From Diphasiastrum complanatum (Eukaryota; Streptophyta; Lycopodiopsida; Lycopodiales; Lycopodiaceae), in contig CM055094.1 of assembly GCA_029204225.1 (NCBI GenBank), positions 15,777,595 to 15,841,594 on the forward strand: a DNA stretch of 64,000 nt, written 5' to 3'. The notes under the pieces are model-generated. The model ran no database searches and was not told the origin of the DNA. It worked only from the letters and a program-made list of their open reading frames with translations. Shown here in pieces: positions 34,789 through 45,381 of the stretch (positions are counted from its first letter, which is position 1; each line of letters opens with the position of its first letter). The translations under genes were made by a program, and so were the position numbers.

Positions 34789-36044
34789 TTGAGGCAGATT
34801 ATTTCCGGCGCCCAAGTTCCAACCCTCCATCACCCATTTCCAGCTTGTTTGCAGGCTCTCCAGCGCCCAATTCCCTCATCTGTCCGTTCCTCCTTCCATT
34901 TTCGCCCTCTCTTCACTTTTGTTTGCAGGCTGTCCAGCCGCTTCATACTTGTCACTTTCGTCCGTTTTTGTCTCCGTTTGCAGCCATTTTTCACACCTTG
35001 TTTGCAGGCTGTCCATCGCCCATCCTCAACCAAATTTCATGAAACTCCAACTCCGTTTCCGCTATGTCCACCCCTACACCTGCCCATTCCAGTTCCTTGC
35101 ATTGTGGACCCTCAACCTGCTTTTGTCCAACGTTACACGTCTGCTGAGTTCGCTGACCTTCAGGATCCTGTATCACACAGTTTGAGCGAGTTACCTGATT
35201 TACTTGAGATAGTTATTGATCTACCCGAGCTCGTCATTGTATCCCATAGTGAGTCAGAGTCACAAATATGCAGGTTCCTACTGATGCTGATTCACATATA
35301 AAGGTTGCGGCTGATATGGTCCTTGATACTGACATAGCATGCTATGATCCTATTGATGATGCCGTTCCATGCTTTGATATTGTTGTTGAGTACTTTGATG
35401 CTACTCGTGTTCCTGACCGCCATGCTATAGATGTTGTCGCCTATGCTCCTTATTTCGATATTATTCATGGGTCTACGGTTTCAGCTTCTGTTATTATGCC
35501 TACGTATGTTGTTCCATTTGTGGATCATACTATTCTAGATGCAGGGCGAGAGTATATTGCTTTAGTGGATACAGGCAGTACACATTCATTTATTAGCAGT
35601 TACATTTCCACCAGGATTTGTGCTACACCTGTTCCTGCTTCCCAGCCTCTCAGTGTTGAGGTTGCTCGTTCCCATTCTTTTCCCAGTTCTCAGATGATTC
35701 AGGGCTTGGATTATCGCATTGGTGATTTTTTTGGTCCCGCAGCCAGTATTGCTCATATGTGCTTTGATACTAATTCCCAGCTACACGTGGATATTGATCC
35801 GATGCTTGCTACTGATGTTGGGGATCCTGTTCCTCGTTCTAGTGCATTTCTTCTATTCCTCACTTGTGCGCCTGGTGTGTACTTTGGGATTACACTTGCG
35901 GCCAGTTCCAATGGGTCATCCGATTCTCCATCCGTTTTTGGTGTATCCTATGATGGATTGGTATGTCCATATGAGGTCATTCTGGATGAGTTTTTCGGCT
36001 ATCTTGGACCTTCTAGAGCTTTTGGCATGCTGCTCTTCTCATGA
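34789..36044 (+). CDS. internal region of non-autonomous LTR element: protease-like ORF
   Basis: Two overlapping plus frames: 34789-35301 (170 codons, Pro/Leu/Phe-rich, unrecognised, made partly of three TTTGCAGGCT-TCCA repeats) and 35268-36044 (258 codons). The second has a gypsy-type aspartic protease core: D101 in IALVDTGSTHSFIS, followed by a region of protease size. There is no zinc knuckle before it and no reverse transcriptase after it. The ORF ends at TGA 36042. No intact gag was seen, so the element must depend on proteins from relatives, if it moves at all. Confidence 0.75.
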
Positions 36045-36208
36045 TAGGGGCCTTGAAGGTACCGTGTGCCATTGCTACTTCTCATTCATGGGCCTTATGG
36101 ATACCTTGGGCTTTTGACCATGCTGGTGCACATTTCTCCATTTTAGCTATCCTTTGTCAGGATGATCTCTTTATGATCCATGTTTCTTAGCATATCACTT
36201 GCTTTTCC

Positions 36209-36865
36209 ATGCTACTACAGCATGCCTGTCATCCTGCTTATGTTCCTACTCCTTGGTGCTGGTCTTCCGATGCTGCTATCTTTTCTTGGGGCACCTATAT
36301 CACTGAGTTTGCACATATGGTTGATGGTTACGTGTACGATGCGGCTATTCGCGATGAGTGTCCATCTCTTTTCCAGTTTCCTTATTGGCTTCCCGTTGCT
36401 GATGTAGTTCTACCTTCTCGGGCTTTTTGGATACCTTGGTATGATGTCCCTATCTTTTGGGCTGATCCTCTACTATCTTGGGCATTACAGATACCTTGGC
36501 CTTCCTGGTTGCTGCTTGATCTTCTTCTGGTTCCTTGGCATTCATGGTTGTTCCATATTGCTTGGTTTCAGATGACACGGCTGAGATGTTCCCTTCGTCG
36601 CTATGATGTTGATCTTGAGCTGTTCCCTTTCTTACCAGCTGCCATTCACCAGGTTCGCCTTCACCATAGTCGATGCTGCCGGCAGATTCAGTTTTTGGTC
36701 CAGTTCGATGGTCGTCCTGTTGAGGAGGCCACATGGGAGCCTATTGATGTCTTTTATCATACACCATCACTTGCGGATCAGGATCGTGCTCCTCCTGCAC
36801 TTGTTGATTCCTCTACATCAGATGCTGCTCTAGTTGTTGTTGCACCAGGGCTTGCTGCTGTTTGA
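36209..36865 (+). CDS. Trp-rich ORF ending in a chromodomain-like segment (non-autonomous element)
   Basis: 218 codons. The first two thirds are Trp/Leu/Pro-rich with repeated WIPW, QIPWPSW and VPWHSW units, not recognised. The end reads IQFLVQFDGRPVEEATWEP, which matches the chromodomain core found at the C-terminus of chromovirus integrases ('YLVKW...P.EEATWEP'). The integrase zinc and DDE domains are absent. It ends 46 bases before the 3' LTR. A chromodomain kept without integrase is odd; it may be a relic or an active targeting module. Confidence 0.65.
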   Translation: MLLQHACHPAYVPTPWCWSSDAAIFSWGTYITEFAHMVDGYVYDAAIRDECPSLFQFPYWLPVADVVLPSRAFWIPWYDVPIFWADPLLSWALQIPWPSWLLLDLLLVPWHSWLFHIAWFQMTRLRCSLRRYDVDLELFPFLPAAIHQVRLHHSRCCRQIQFLVQFDGRPVEEATWEPIDVFYHTPSLADQDRAPPALVDSSTSDAALVVVAPGLAAV

Positions 36866-36911
36866 TCCAGTTTCTTTTCGGCAATTGGGTCTTTTTTTTT
36901 GTGTCGGGGAG

Positions 36912-37353
36912 AGTTATGGACTCGGCTCATTACATTCGCCGCGTCCATTTACATTTACTTTACTTTATGCATAAGCAGGCCTTGGGCCCTTTTTTATTCA
37001 TTGACACTTAGACTATATGGTTGGCCTTTGGCCTTATTATTCATTATTAAGCCATTTGGACATATTCCTGGAGAGTGGGGGCCTTCTTGGAGGGCGCGCA
37101 CTATTTTCCCTCCCAGTTGGGCCCTAGCCACCAGAAGCTTCCTTTTAGGACTTCCTCTTGGCTATAAGTAGGGAAACTGTGTCATTTGTTATTCAGCTGA
37201 TGATATTGATCTCTCTCTTTAGCCTCCTTAATCTCTCTCTTTCCTGCTTTCTAGGGTTAAGTCTTGCTTATGTGTTGCTTTCATAGCTTAAGTCTTGCTT
37301 ATGTGATGCTTTCATAGCTTAGCTCTAGATCAGTTGTGGCTCTAATCGTAACT
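36912..37353 (+). repeat. 3' LTR of non-autonomous element
   Basis: 442 bp, AGTTATGG...TCGTAACT. A purine-containing tract (GTGTCGGGGAG) lies just before it. TSD GGGGG follows at 37354-37358. The full element is 3.24 kb. Confidence 0.92.
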
Positions 37354-37358
37354 GGGGG

Positions 37359-37560
37359 TCTAACCATTTGTCAGACCGTTGTTTGGGTGGTTCTTGCCAC
37401 TACCCATTCTCTTGCATGCTCGTCTCCCATCCAAGTACCACAATATCTTCTATAGTGGACAACTTGGGGGCGTCTAACCATTTGTTAGACCATTGGTTGG
37501 GTGGTTCTTGCCACAACCCATTCTCTTGCATGCTTGTCTCCCATCAAGGTGATTGTATTA
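37359..37560 (+). repeat. direct repeat, 114 bp period
   Basis: TCTAACCATTTGT-AGACC begins at 37359 and 37473. Both units carry GGGTGGTTCTTGCCAC and ACCCATTCTCTTGCATGC. The tail of the unit also occurs left of the nested element (34079-34114). Confidence 0.85.
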
Positions 37561-37582
37561 GGCGATATAGTGGTATCAAAGC

Positions 37583-38595
37583 TAAGATTGGAGCTTAGAA
37601 AATCGAAAAGCCATTCACTTTTTGGACTCTATCAACTATTGACAAGCTGCTCGGGTCAAGTTCGATCGTGAATTGGATTTGGTAATGATCTTCTCAAAGT
37701 TTTTGTTTGTCTGACAAATTGCAAAATATTTGTGAGAGATTTTGGTTTTGTTCATCTGGTGTTCAAATCGCGTTTAAGTTGCGTTTGATGAATGTTGAGT
37801 GTGAAATTGCTATGCATCAGTTAAAGAATCTAAAAATATGGTTTCTAGTTCATGTTAAGGAAAATTGTCCTTTTTGTCAATACTTAATCTACATGCTTTT
37901 TACCATGGTGTTCTATTTTCCTCTGCTATGGTGAATAAGTGACAATCTCGGTTTAGTCACTGTAAACATGATAGCAAGGAAAAAAGGCATTGTGAAGAAG
38001 TTTGGCACAGTTGCATGCTATGAAACTTTGCATGCTATGGAGTAGTATTTGTGAATTGGAATTGTTTCAAGCTTGGCTTGTTTGAATTGGGTTGGAAACC
38101 CTAAAGCTGATTGTATTTTCAAATTGGTTGAGCCACCAAAGTGATTATCTATTGTTGATTGGAGGATTGAATCTATACTGCTCGGGTCAATCTATTGTTG
38201 ATTCAAGACTCTGTAGATTGGGTTTGAGGGCAGGTTTGTATGGAGGACAAATCTGTAAAGCAACACAAAAAGTTTCAAAACCTAAAAGGTGCCCTCCTCT
38301 GACCTTCTGGTGCCAGCTCCTATAGATATACCCAATCTTTGGTAGTAGTGGGAGGGCAATTCCTATTGCTGTGGGCACAATTGATGGCTGAGGGCATAAA
38401 TCCGACTCATGATGGCTTGGCATCAAGTAATGGCACAGTTTCTTGTTAACTGATGGCACAATCTTCGGTTGATGGCAGCCGCCACTCAGCCATGGAGGTG
38501 AGGGTTCATAACCCTGGTCTTGACTTGATCAAGCAAGGAGGCAGCTCGCTCGGGAGGCTGGAAAGTTAGAGCTGGTGCGCAAGCAGAATAGCCAT

Positions 38596-38597
<2 letters not shown>
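37583..38597. other. degenerate internal sequence after an old primer site
   Basis: Follows the TGGTATCAAAGC site, where gag would be expected. Several short frames exist, but none could be assigned to a gag domain with confidence. Confidence 0.4.
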
Positions 38598-38657
<60 letters not shown>

Positions 38658-38735
38658 AGAATTAGAATTAGAATTATATTAATGTCTATCAAGTGCCTGT
38701 GGGCACATAAGACAAGTAAAAAGTACATTAAAATA
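38598..38735 (-). repeat. (GA)n + (GAATTA)n microsatellite joined to a conserved tail
   Basis: (GA) about 28 units at 38598-38654, then GAATTA about four times, then ATTAATGTCTATCAAGTGCCTGTGGGCAC and AAGACAAGTAAAAAGTACA-like text (split here). Read on the minus strand it has a GTGCCCACAGGCAC stem, then AGACATTAAT, then the microsatellite. The same layout occurs at 54331-54415 and, in reverse, at 51077-51143. It looks like the 3' tail of a LINE or SINE family. Confidence 0.6.
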
Positions 38736-38787
38736 AGGAGCATTGTCCACGTAGGACTTATTCCTAAAAGCTAAACAGATCAAGAAA

Positions 38788-38960
38788 ACACTATCAAGAA
38801 TCTCTTCTGGTTCATGTGGAGGTTGCTGAGAATCCAATGGGAGAACTAGAACACTGTCCCCTACCAGATTTTCTGATCTGGCTAAGGCTTTTCGTAACTG
38901 ACTTACATGAAAGACTGGAAAAACCTTATTGCTGTGTGGGAGTTCTAGTTCATAGGTGAC
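38788..38960 (-). pseudogene. chromovirus copy A: integrase C-terminal piece
   Basis: Matches the 40905-41075 part of copy B (integrase end before the chromodomain). It is joined directly to RNase H at 38966, so nearly the whole integrase is deleted. The left edge is cut at the microsatellite-tail block; no LTR remains. Confidence 0.8.
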
Positions 38961-38965
38961 CTTGC

Positions 38966-39394
38966 CTAGTCTATTCTACTCAGTGCATCTGCTATTGTGT
39001 TGAATTTCCCTCGTCTATATCTCATAGAGATATCAAACTCTTCCATTAACTTAGCCCAACGAGCTTTCCGACCTCTGAGCTCAGGCTGATTGCAAAGGTA
39101 TTTGAGACTTTCATGGTCTGTCAGGACCTCAAAGTTGGCACCATACAAATAATGCCTCCAAGTCTTAAGGGCATGAACTATGGAAAAGAGTTTCTTTTCG
39201 TAGGCACTGTACCTAGTCTCTGTTGGCTCGAGTTTTTTACTCTCGAACGCAACTGGTCGTCCATTCTGAGTTAATACAGCACCAACTGCAAAGTCGCTAG
39301 CATCTGTTTCGACCACAAATGGCTGATTGGGGTCGACGACTTTTAGAACTGGTGCTGTAGCTAAATCTGTTTTGAGGGCATCAAAGCTCTCCTG
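38966..39394 (-). pseudogene. chromovirus copy A: RNase H
   Basis: Reads [18 protein letters not shown], then YSAYEKKLFSIVHALKTWRH, LTDHESLKYLC and KFNTIADALSR. This is the full gypsy RNase H layout. The segment at 39317-39394 links to RT with a stop. Confidence 0.88.
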
Positions 39395-40072
39395 CTATGT
39401 GGACTCCCATATGAAATCCTTTCCCTTCCCCTTAAGAAGATTTGTCATGGGAACTGCTATCTGAGCATATTCCTTGACAAATCGTCTGTAATATCCCGCC
39501 AAACCAAGAAAGATCTGAAGCCCTAAAATATTTTGAGGTCTCAGCCAACTGAGTATGGCTTTAACCTTACTGGGGTCCATCTTAATCCCATCTGCCGAGA
39601 TAATGTGACCCAAATAAGCTACTTCTTCAACAAAGAATTCACACTTAGGTTTCTTAGCATAAAGCTTATGCTTTCTAAGCAGTCAAAACACCTTTATGAG
39701 GTGTTTAAGATGCTCCTTCCTCGTTTTGCTGTAGACGAGGATGTCATCCAAAAATACGACTACAAACTTACCCAAGTATGGTCTGAGGACACTGTTCATC
39801 AAGGTCATAAAGGTAGCTGGAGCATTTGTGAGCCCAAAAGGCATCATCTTAAACTCACAATGACCATGACGAGTCCTAAAAGCGAGTTGATAAAACAACT
39901 CGTCTGCCTGAGGCATTGGGTACTTATTCTTGATTGTGACTTTATTGAGGGCTCTGTAATCTACGCTAAGACGCATAGACCCCTCTTTCTTTTTCACCAA
40001 AAGGATTGGTGAGGCCCATGGTGAACTACTGGTCTGAATTTGGCCTTTCTCAAGATAATCTGAATTGCCTAG
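39395..40072 (-). pseudogene. chromovirus copy A: reverse transcriptase with deleted motif A
   Basis: Starts at the [15 protein letters not shown] motif (about 39980), continues through [16 protein letters not shown] and then directly AFRTRHGH, lacking about 27 residues that carry [12 protein letters not shown] in related copies. The loss is in frame and removes the first catalytic Asp. [12 protein letters not shown] (about 39740) is kept. The thumb part ([12 protein letters not shown]) is at 39500-39540. Confidence 0.88.
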
Positions 40073-40390
40073 TTATTTCTGCATCCTCTGTTCGAATTTA
40101 CTGATTTTCTGTTGTAAAGAATTGGAAATAGAAACTTCTGGAATAAACTGAAAGTCACATAAGAATACCTGATGGTCGTTGTCTCCAATTAGTTGATAGA
40201 GCTCTGAACTACAGACCATAGGGCTGTTGGGGACATCATGCTCCCCATGCAACTGGATCTCTTGACCTTTATGCTGAAAGCTGAGGGTGTTCTCTTGATA
40301 ATTTCTGTGGAGTGAAGGTCCTAAATTGTAGAGCCAATCTCTCCAGAGAACAATATCTGTGCGATCCAGGTGCAATTTCATCTTGATACC
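40073..40390 (-). pseudogene. chromovirus copy A: region between protease and RT
   Basis: Reads [20 protein letters not shown] and GEHDVPNSP as in copies B, C and D. It lacks the stretch that precedes RT in them. At 40390 it is cut by the 3' LTR of copy B, suggesting B integrated here. Confidence 0.85.
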
Positions 40391-40739
40391 TGTAATAGAT
40401 CCTAACACCACAGTAGGGCAAACACTAACTGATCCACCCAACCTTGCCTACTCCCTGATAAAGAGTAAGCCCCTCCTAGCCCAGTGTGAGGACTGATAGC
40501 ATGCAATGCCAAGTGTCAGCCACGTGGCACTGACGTGGCCGACTGCACGTCGGAACCCAACTGGGCGCCCTGTCCTGTTGACAGGGTCCCTAGACTGTGT
40601 TAGGCCCGCCATGGCTATGGACCGTGCTGGGGCACACTACTCACATTGACTTGGTCGTGTACGCTGGACACGACCCTGACTGTGGTATCTGACCTATCTG
40701 TGTTCTCTAGGGTTCGGCACTGATCATGAGCTCGTAACA
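40391..40739 (-). repeat. 3' LTR of chromovirus copy B
   Basis: 349 bp. On the minus strand TGTTACGAGCTC...ATCTATTACA (TG...CA). Near-identical to 58790-59147 except an 11-base gap and scattered changes. Three ACGT cores (CACGTG, TGACGTGG, GCACGTCG) fall within 40521-40552. Confidence 0.92.
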
Positions 40740-40753
40740 CTCCCTCCCCCTTA
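40740..40753 (-). promoter_or_regulatory. polypurine tract of copy B
   Basis: On the minus strand AAGGGGGAGGGAG directly before the LTR, the plus-strand primer of reverse transcription. Confidence 0.85.
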
Positions 40754-42335
40754 AAAACCATCTTGGTCCTCTAAGACAAAGTCTGGAAAAATCTTGCGAA
40801 GGACGCTGCCTCTTTCCCAAGTGGCATTCTCAACAGGCTGATCATTCCACTTAACCAGATATTCTCGGTATAGAGTGTGACGAGTCTACGTCTCTCTACT
40901 ATCAAGAATCTCCTCTGGTTCATGTGGAGGTTGCTGAGGATCCAATGGAAGAACTAGAACATTGTCCCCTACCAGATTTTCTGATCTGGCTAAGGCTTTT
41001 CGTAACTGACTTACATGAAAGACTGGAAAAACCTTACTACTGTGTGGGAGTTCTAGTTCATAGGTGACCTCGCCTAGTCTCCTATTGATGGTAAAGGGAC
41101 CACAATACCTTGGAGACCACTTAGCACACACTCCTGATTTGAGGGTTTTAGAGTCAACTGGGACTCTCAAGTAGACTTTCTCACCAGTGGAGAACTGCAC
41201 ATCCCGTCTGTGTGGATCTGCATAATGCCTGGCTCGATCCTGGGATTGTCTAATGCTACGCTTAGCATGTTCTATCATATGTTTTAGGTCCTCTAAAAAG
41301 TTTCTGGCTGCTTTAACTTTTTCTTGTTTAAACCCTACAGCTGTGGGTGAGCGTGGCTGAAAACCGTACATAAGCATAAATGGGCTATATCTCGTAGCTG
41401 AATGTTTGGTACTGTTGTAAGCAAACTCTAATATCGAGAGATACTCCTCCCATTAGTCTGCTTCTTGCTGACGTATGCACGAAGCATATCCTCCAGGACC
41501 TAATTTACCCTCTTTGTTTGATCGTCCGTCTGTGGATGGTCGGTGGTACTCATATTAAGTTTAGTATGGAGATGATGGAATACTGCCCTCCAAAAATTTC
41601 CATTAAACTTATTGTCCCGGTCGCTGACTATGCCAAAAGGTAGACCGTACAATTTCAATAGCCCGTCTACAAACAACCTCGCTAACTCTGGAGCTCTAAC
41701 GATTGTCTCGGTCGGATTAAAATGAGCCATTTTGGTCAGACGGTCAACTGTGACCCATATAGCGTCATTACCCCTTTGGTTTTAGGCAGGCCTACTATAA
41801 AATCCATGGAGATACTCTCCCATTTACCAGCTGGTATATCTAAAAACTTTAACACCCCTCCTGCCTTTAAACGCTCTGCTTTATTTACTTGACATTTCTG
41901 GCAACTGGTTACATATTGCTGGACGTCCTTTTTCATACTGGGCCATAAAAATTGCCTACAAATGCCTGGGTGTCCCGCACTAGGATTGTCATGACATTCA
42001 TATAGGACCTGCTGCCTATAATCCTCTGAATTGGGGACACATACTCTATCTCTATAGAGCAAGAACTCATCCTGAATGGAATATTGTTTCCAGTTGAATC
42101 CTTGAGTCAACTAACCCTCAACCACTGGGGTTTGCTTGGGTAATACAGGCTCAGAATCCTCAACGTCATCTGACGTTGTATACTCGAACTCATCATCATC
42201 CTCAACGGAAGCTGCCGTATTCTTGGATGAACTGGCACCGGCCCCGAGAACTGGTTTTGGAGTCTGTAACTGTCTGCTCTGGACTGAGTTCCAGATAGTA
42301 GAGAAGAATGCATCATGCTGGCACTTCCCTCTCAA
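40754..42335 (-). pseudogene. chromovirus copy B: integrase and chromodomain
   Basis: Pieces: 42110-41736 (linker and H2C2 zinc domain, with QKTYELLR deleted), 41730-41500 (DDE core, SDRDNKFNGNFW and DHPQTDDQTKRVN), 41377-40886 (C-terminal domain, GEKVYLRV, GPFTINRRLGEVTYEL, VFPVFHVSQLR), then a stop and the chromodomain to 40770. In the core the Glu of QTERVN is replaced (QTKRVN), so the DDE triad is broken. Several frame changes. Confidence 0.9.
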
Positions 42336-42409
42336 GGACTCGAGTAACTCATTACGAATCTAAGTAAAACTCAGCTCGTTTATCATAGGCATTCTGCTAA
42401 GGGCATCTG

Positions 42410-43767
42410 CTACTGTATTGAATTTCCCCCATCTATATCTGATAGAGCTTTCCGACCTCTAAGCTCAGGTTGATTGCAAAGGTATCTGAGACTTTCATGG
42501 TCTGTTAGGACCTCAAAGTTGGCACCATACAAATAATGCCTCCAAGTCTTAAGGGCATGGACTATAGAAAAGAGTTCCTTTTCATAGGCACTGTACCTAG
42601 TCTGAGCTGGCTCGAGTTTCTTACTCTCGAACGCAACTGGTCGTCCACCCTGAGTTACCACAACACCTACTGCAAAGTCGCTAGCATCTGTTTCGACCAC
42701 AAATGGCTGATTGGGGTCGACGACTTTTAAAACTGGTGCTGTAGCTAAGGCTGTTTTGAGAGCATCAGAGCTCTCCTGCTGTGCGGACTCCCAAATGAAC
42801 TCCTTTCCCTTCCCCTTAAGAAGATTTGTCATGGGAACTGCTATCTGAGCATATTCTTTGACAAATCGTTTGTAATATCCCGCCAAACCAAGAAAGATCT
42901 GAAGTTCCAAAATGTTCTGAGGTCTCAGCCAACTGAGTATGGCTTTAACCTTATTCGGGTCCATCTTAATCCCATCTGACGAGATAATGTGACCCAAATA
43001 TGCTATTTCTTCAACGAAGAATTCACACTTGGATTGTTTAGCATAAAGCTTATGCTTTCTAAGCAGTCGAAACACCTTTCTGAGGTGTTTTAGATGCTCC
43101 TTCCTCGTTTTGCTGTAGACGAGGATGTCATCTAAAATACGACTACAAATTTACCCAAGTCTGGTCTGAGGACAATGTTCATCAAGGTAATAAAGGTAGC
43201 TGGAGCATTTGTGAGCCCAAATGGCATCACCTTAAACTCATAATGACCGTGACGAGTCCTAAAAGCTGTTTTCGGGACATCTTCCGATTTTATACGGACT
43301 TGATGATATTCCGATCTGAGGTCTATTTTACTGAAAAACTTAGCCCGGTCGAGTTGATCAAACAACTCGTATGCCCGAGGCATAGGATATTTATTCTTAA
43401 TTGTGACTTTATTGAGGGCTCTGTAATCTACGCAAAGATGCATAGACCCCTCTTTCTTTTTCACCAATAGGATTGGTGAGGCCCAAGGTGAACTACTGGT
43501 CTGAATTTGGCCTTTCCCAAGATAATCTGTTAACTGCCTAGTTATTTCTTCATCCTCTGTTCGACTGACCCGATACGGAGGTTTAGAAACAGGTGTTGTA
43601 CCTGGTACTAGGTTTATTACATGATCTACCTCTCTACTAGGTGGCAAACCATGTGGCAAATCTTCAGGAAAAACATCTTTAAATTTAGACAATAAAGTTT
43701 CTAATTTACTGATTTTTTGCTCTATAGAACTAGAAAATAGAAACTTCAGGAATAAACTGAAAGTCAC
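42410..43767 (-). pseudogene. chromovirus copy B: reverse transcriptase and RNase H
   Basis: 43767-43132 carries RT fingers/palm ([32 protein letters not shown] with Gly to Glu, [12 protein letters not shown]) and breaks by one base just at VVVF, before LDD. 43075-42410 carries the thumb and RNase H ([22 protein letters not shown]), ending with a deletion of the last RNase H helix. Confidence 0.9.
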
Positions 43768-45381
43768 ATAAGAATACTTGATGGTCGTCGTCTCTGATTA
43801 GCTGACAGAGCTCTGAACTGCAGACCATAGGACTGTTGGAAACATCATGCTCCCCATGCAACTGGATCTCTCGGCCTTTATGCTGAAAGCTGAGGGTGTT
43901 CTCCTGATAATTTCTGTGGAGGGAAGGTCCTAAACTGTACAGCTAATCTCTCCCCAATGTCTGTGCGATCCAAGTGCATTATCTAAAAGTTTATTCCATC
44001 TTGGTACCCCTGAATACCAAGATTTAAGTTACTTACCATAGTTTCCCAGATTTTCTTATCTTCACCCTTAGCTAGTGAAACTATGTACCTATGCTGACTA
44101 GGTACTTCTGGAAGTTTAAGTTTTTTAACTAGGGTGTAGTTGATAAAATTATGGGTTGCCCCATCATCTACCATAACTCTTACTGACTGGTTACCAACTT
44201 TCCCATGCATACGTACTAGGTCATGCGGCCCAAAGCTGAAGGGTCTCGCTAGCATTGCAGAGGTCAGCTGGCAACAGTGTTCATGATCTTCATGATACAC
44301 TTTGATCTCGGAAGCTGCCGAGTCACTGGGGAAACTTACAGTCTGAACAAGATGGAACTTGTTTCTTATCTTTTTTATCTTTTTTAGTGAAAGGCCCGTT
44401 GGGACACTATCTAACTGTGTGTCCCTTGCCCATACACACAAAGCACAAACGTTCTTGTTTGGCGTTCTCAAAATCTTCTGGTTTTAAGGGCTGTATGAGT
44501 GAAGGGCGTTTCTGAGGAGCTTCACCTTTAAATTTATCTTCTTTCTTTCTTTTTAAAAATTTCTTCTAAAATTGAAAGTCTTTCTGAGGAGGCTGCTCAG
44601 AAAGGGGCTGCTGTCTCACCCTCTTCCTACCCACTGAATCATCATAGATTTGAGCATATCTGAGAGCTTGCTCAAGGGTAGTAGGCGAGTTTCTCTGGAC
44701 CTCTACTTTTTATTCATCTTTGAGGCCTCGGACAAACCCTCTGATTTTTTTGATAATCATCCATATTTGTAATTTTTAAAATTGCTTCTCGATACTGCGA
44801 GATATATTGGATTAGAGACTTGTCCATTACTGTTCTTTCCCAGGCTTCCCAGGCTCTATCAAGTTCATTCTCTGGTAGGAATTCTCTTAGGAAAGCTTCT
44901 TCAAAGGCTTTCCATGATCGGGGAGTCTGCCCAGTCTCCTGGAGATTTAACCACCGCTTATAGGCCATGGGCCCTAAGGAAAGACTGGCCTCAATTGCTT
45001 GCAAATGGTCAGGGGTCTGTTTAAGAGCATGAATGTTCTTCCATTTGCTGAGGAAGGTTTGTAGAATATTTGCATTTCTATCCTTGTCTTCCCCAATAAA
45101 AGTAAGAGGCTTTAAATCTTTAAAGACACTGGGATGAGACCGCAAGGTCTCACCCGAAACTGATGGAAGTAGAGAAGGGGATAACTGAGAAGTGGAGGGA
45201 AGGCTTCCTTTCGCGGAACTCAAAATCAAACCATTGAGTTCAGCGAACGAGTCGTCCACTCTGGACTTGAAATTGGCTAATGCCAACTTCAGTTCATCCA
45301 CCTCTGTTATCAAGTGGAGAAACTGCTCCTTGGTAACCAGTTCGTCGAGTTCTTCGGCGAACTGTTCCTGTTCTTCCATTA
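43768..45381 (-). pseudogene. chromovirus copy B: gag and protease
   Basis: 44471-43983 has [15 protein letters not shown] (protease) after the knuckle text (LCVWARDT in a shifted frame). 45381-44714 is gag (EEQEQFAEELDELV, FLSKWKNIHALKQT, SWKAFEEAFLREFLPE). The true N-terminus and the 5' LTR are missing: at 45381 homology stops and the leader of copy C, in the other direction, starts. Confidence 0.88.

Larger units (their letters stand above)
33779..37570 (+). repeat. older degenerate LTR, split by a nested element
   Basis: Starts TGTTATGTCCC near 33785 and has a TATATCTATA-like promoter near 34003. It is interrupted at 34111-37358 by the non-autonomous element, and resumes to a primer-site-like TGGTATCAAAGC at 37571-37582. 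The resumed part carries a 114 bp direct repeat (37359 and 37473). Its end matches the left flank near 34079-34114, so three repeat units existed before insertion. Edges are approximate. Confidence 0.45.
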
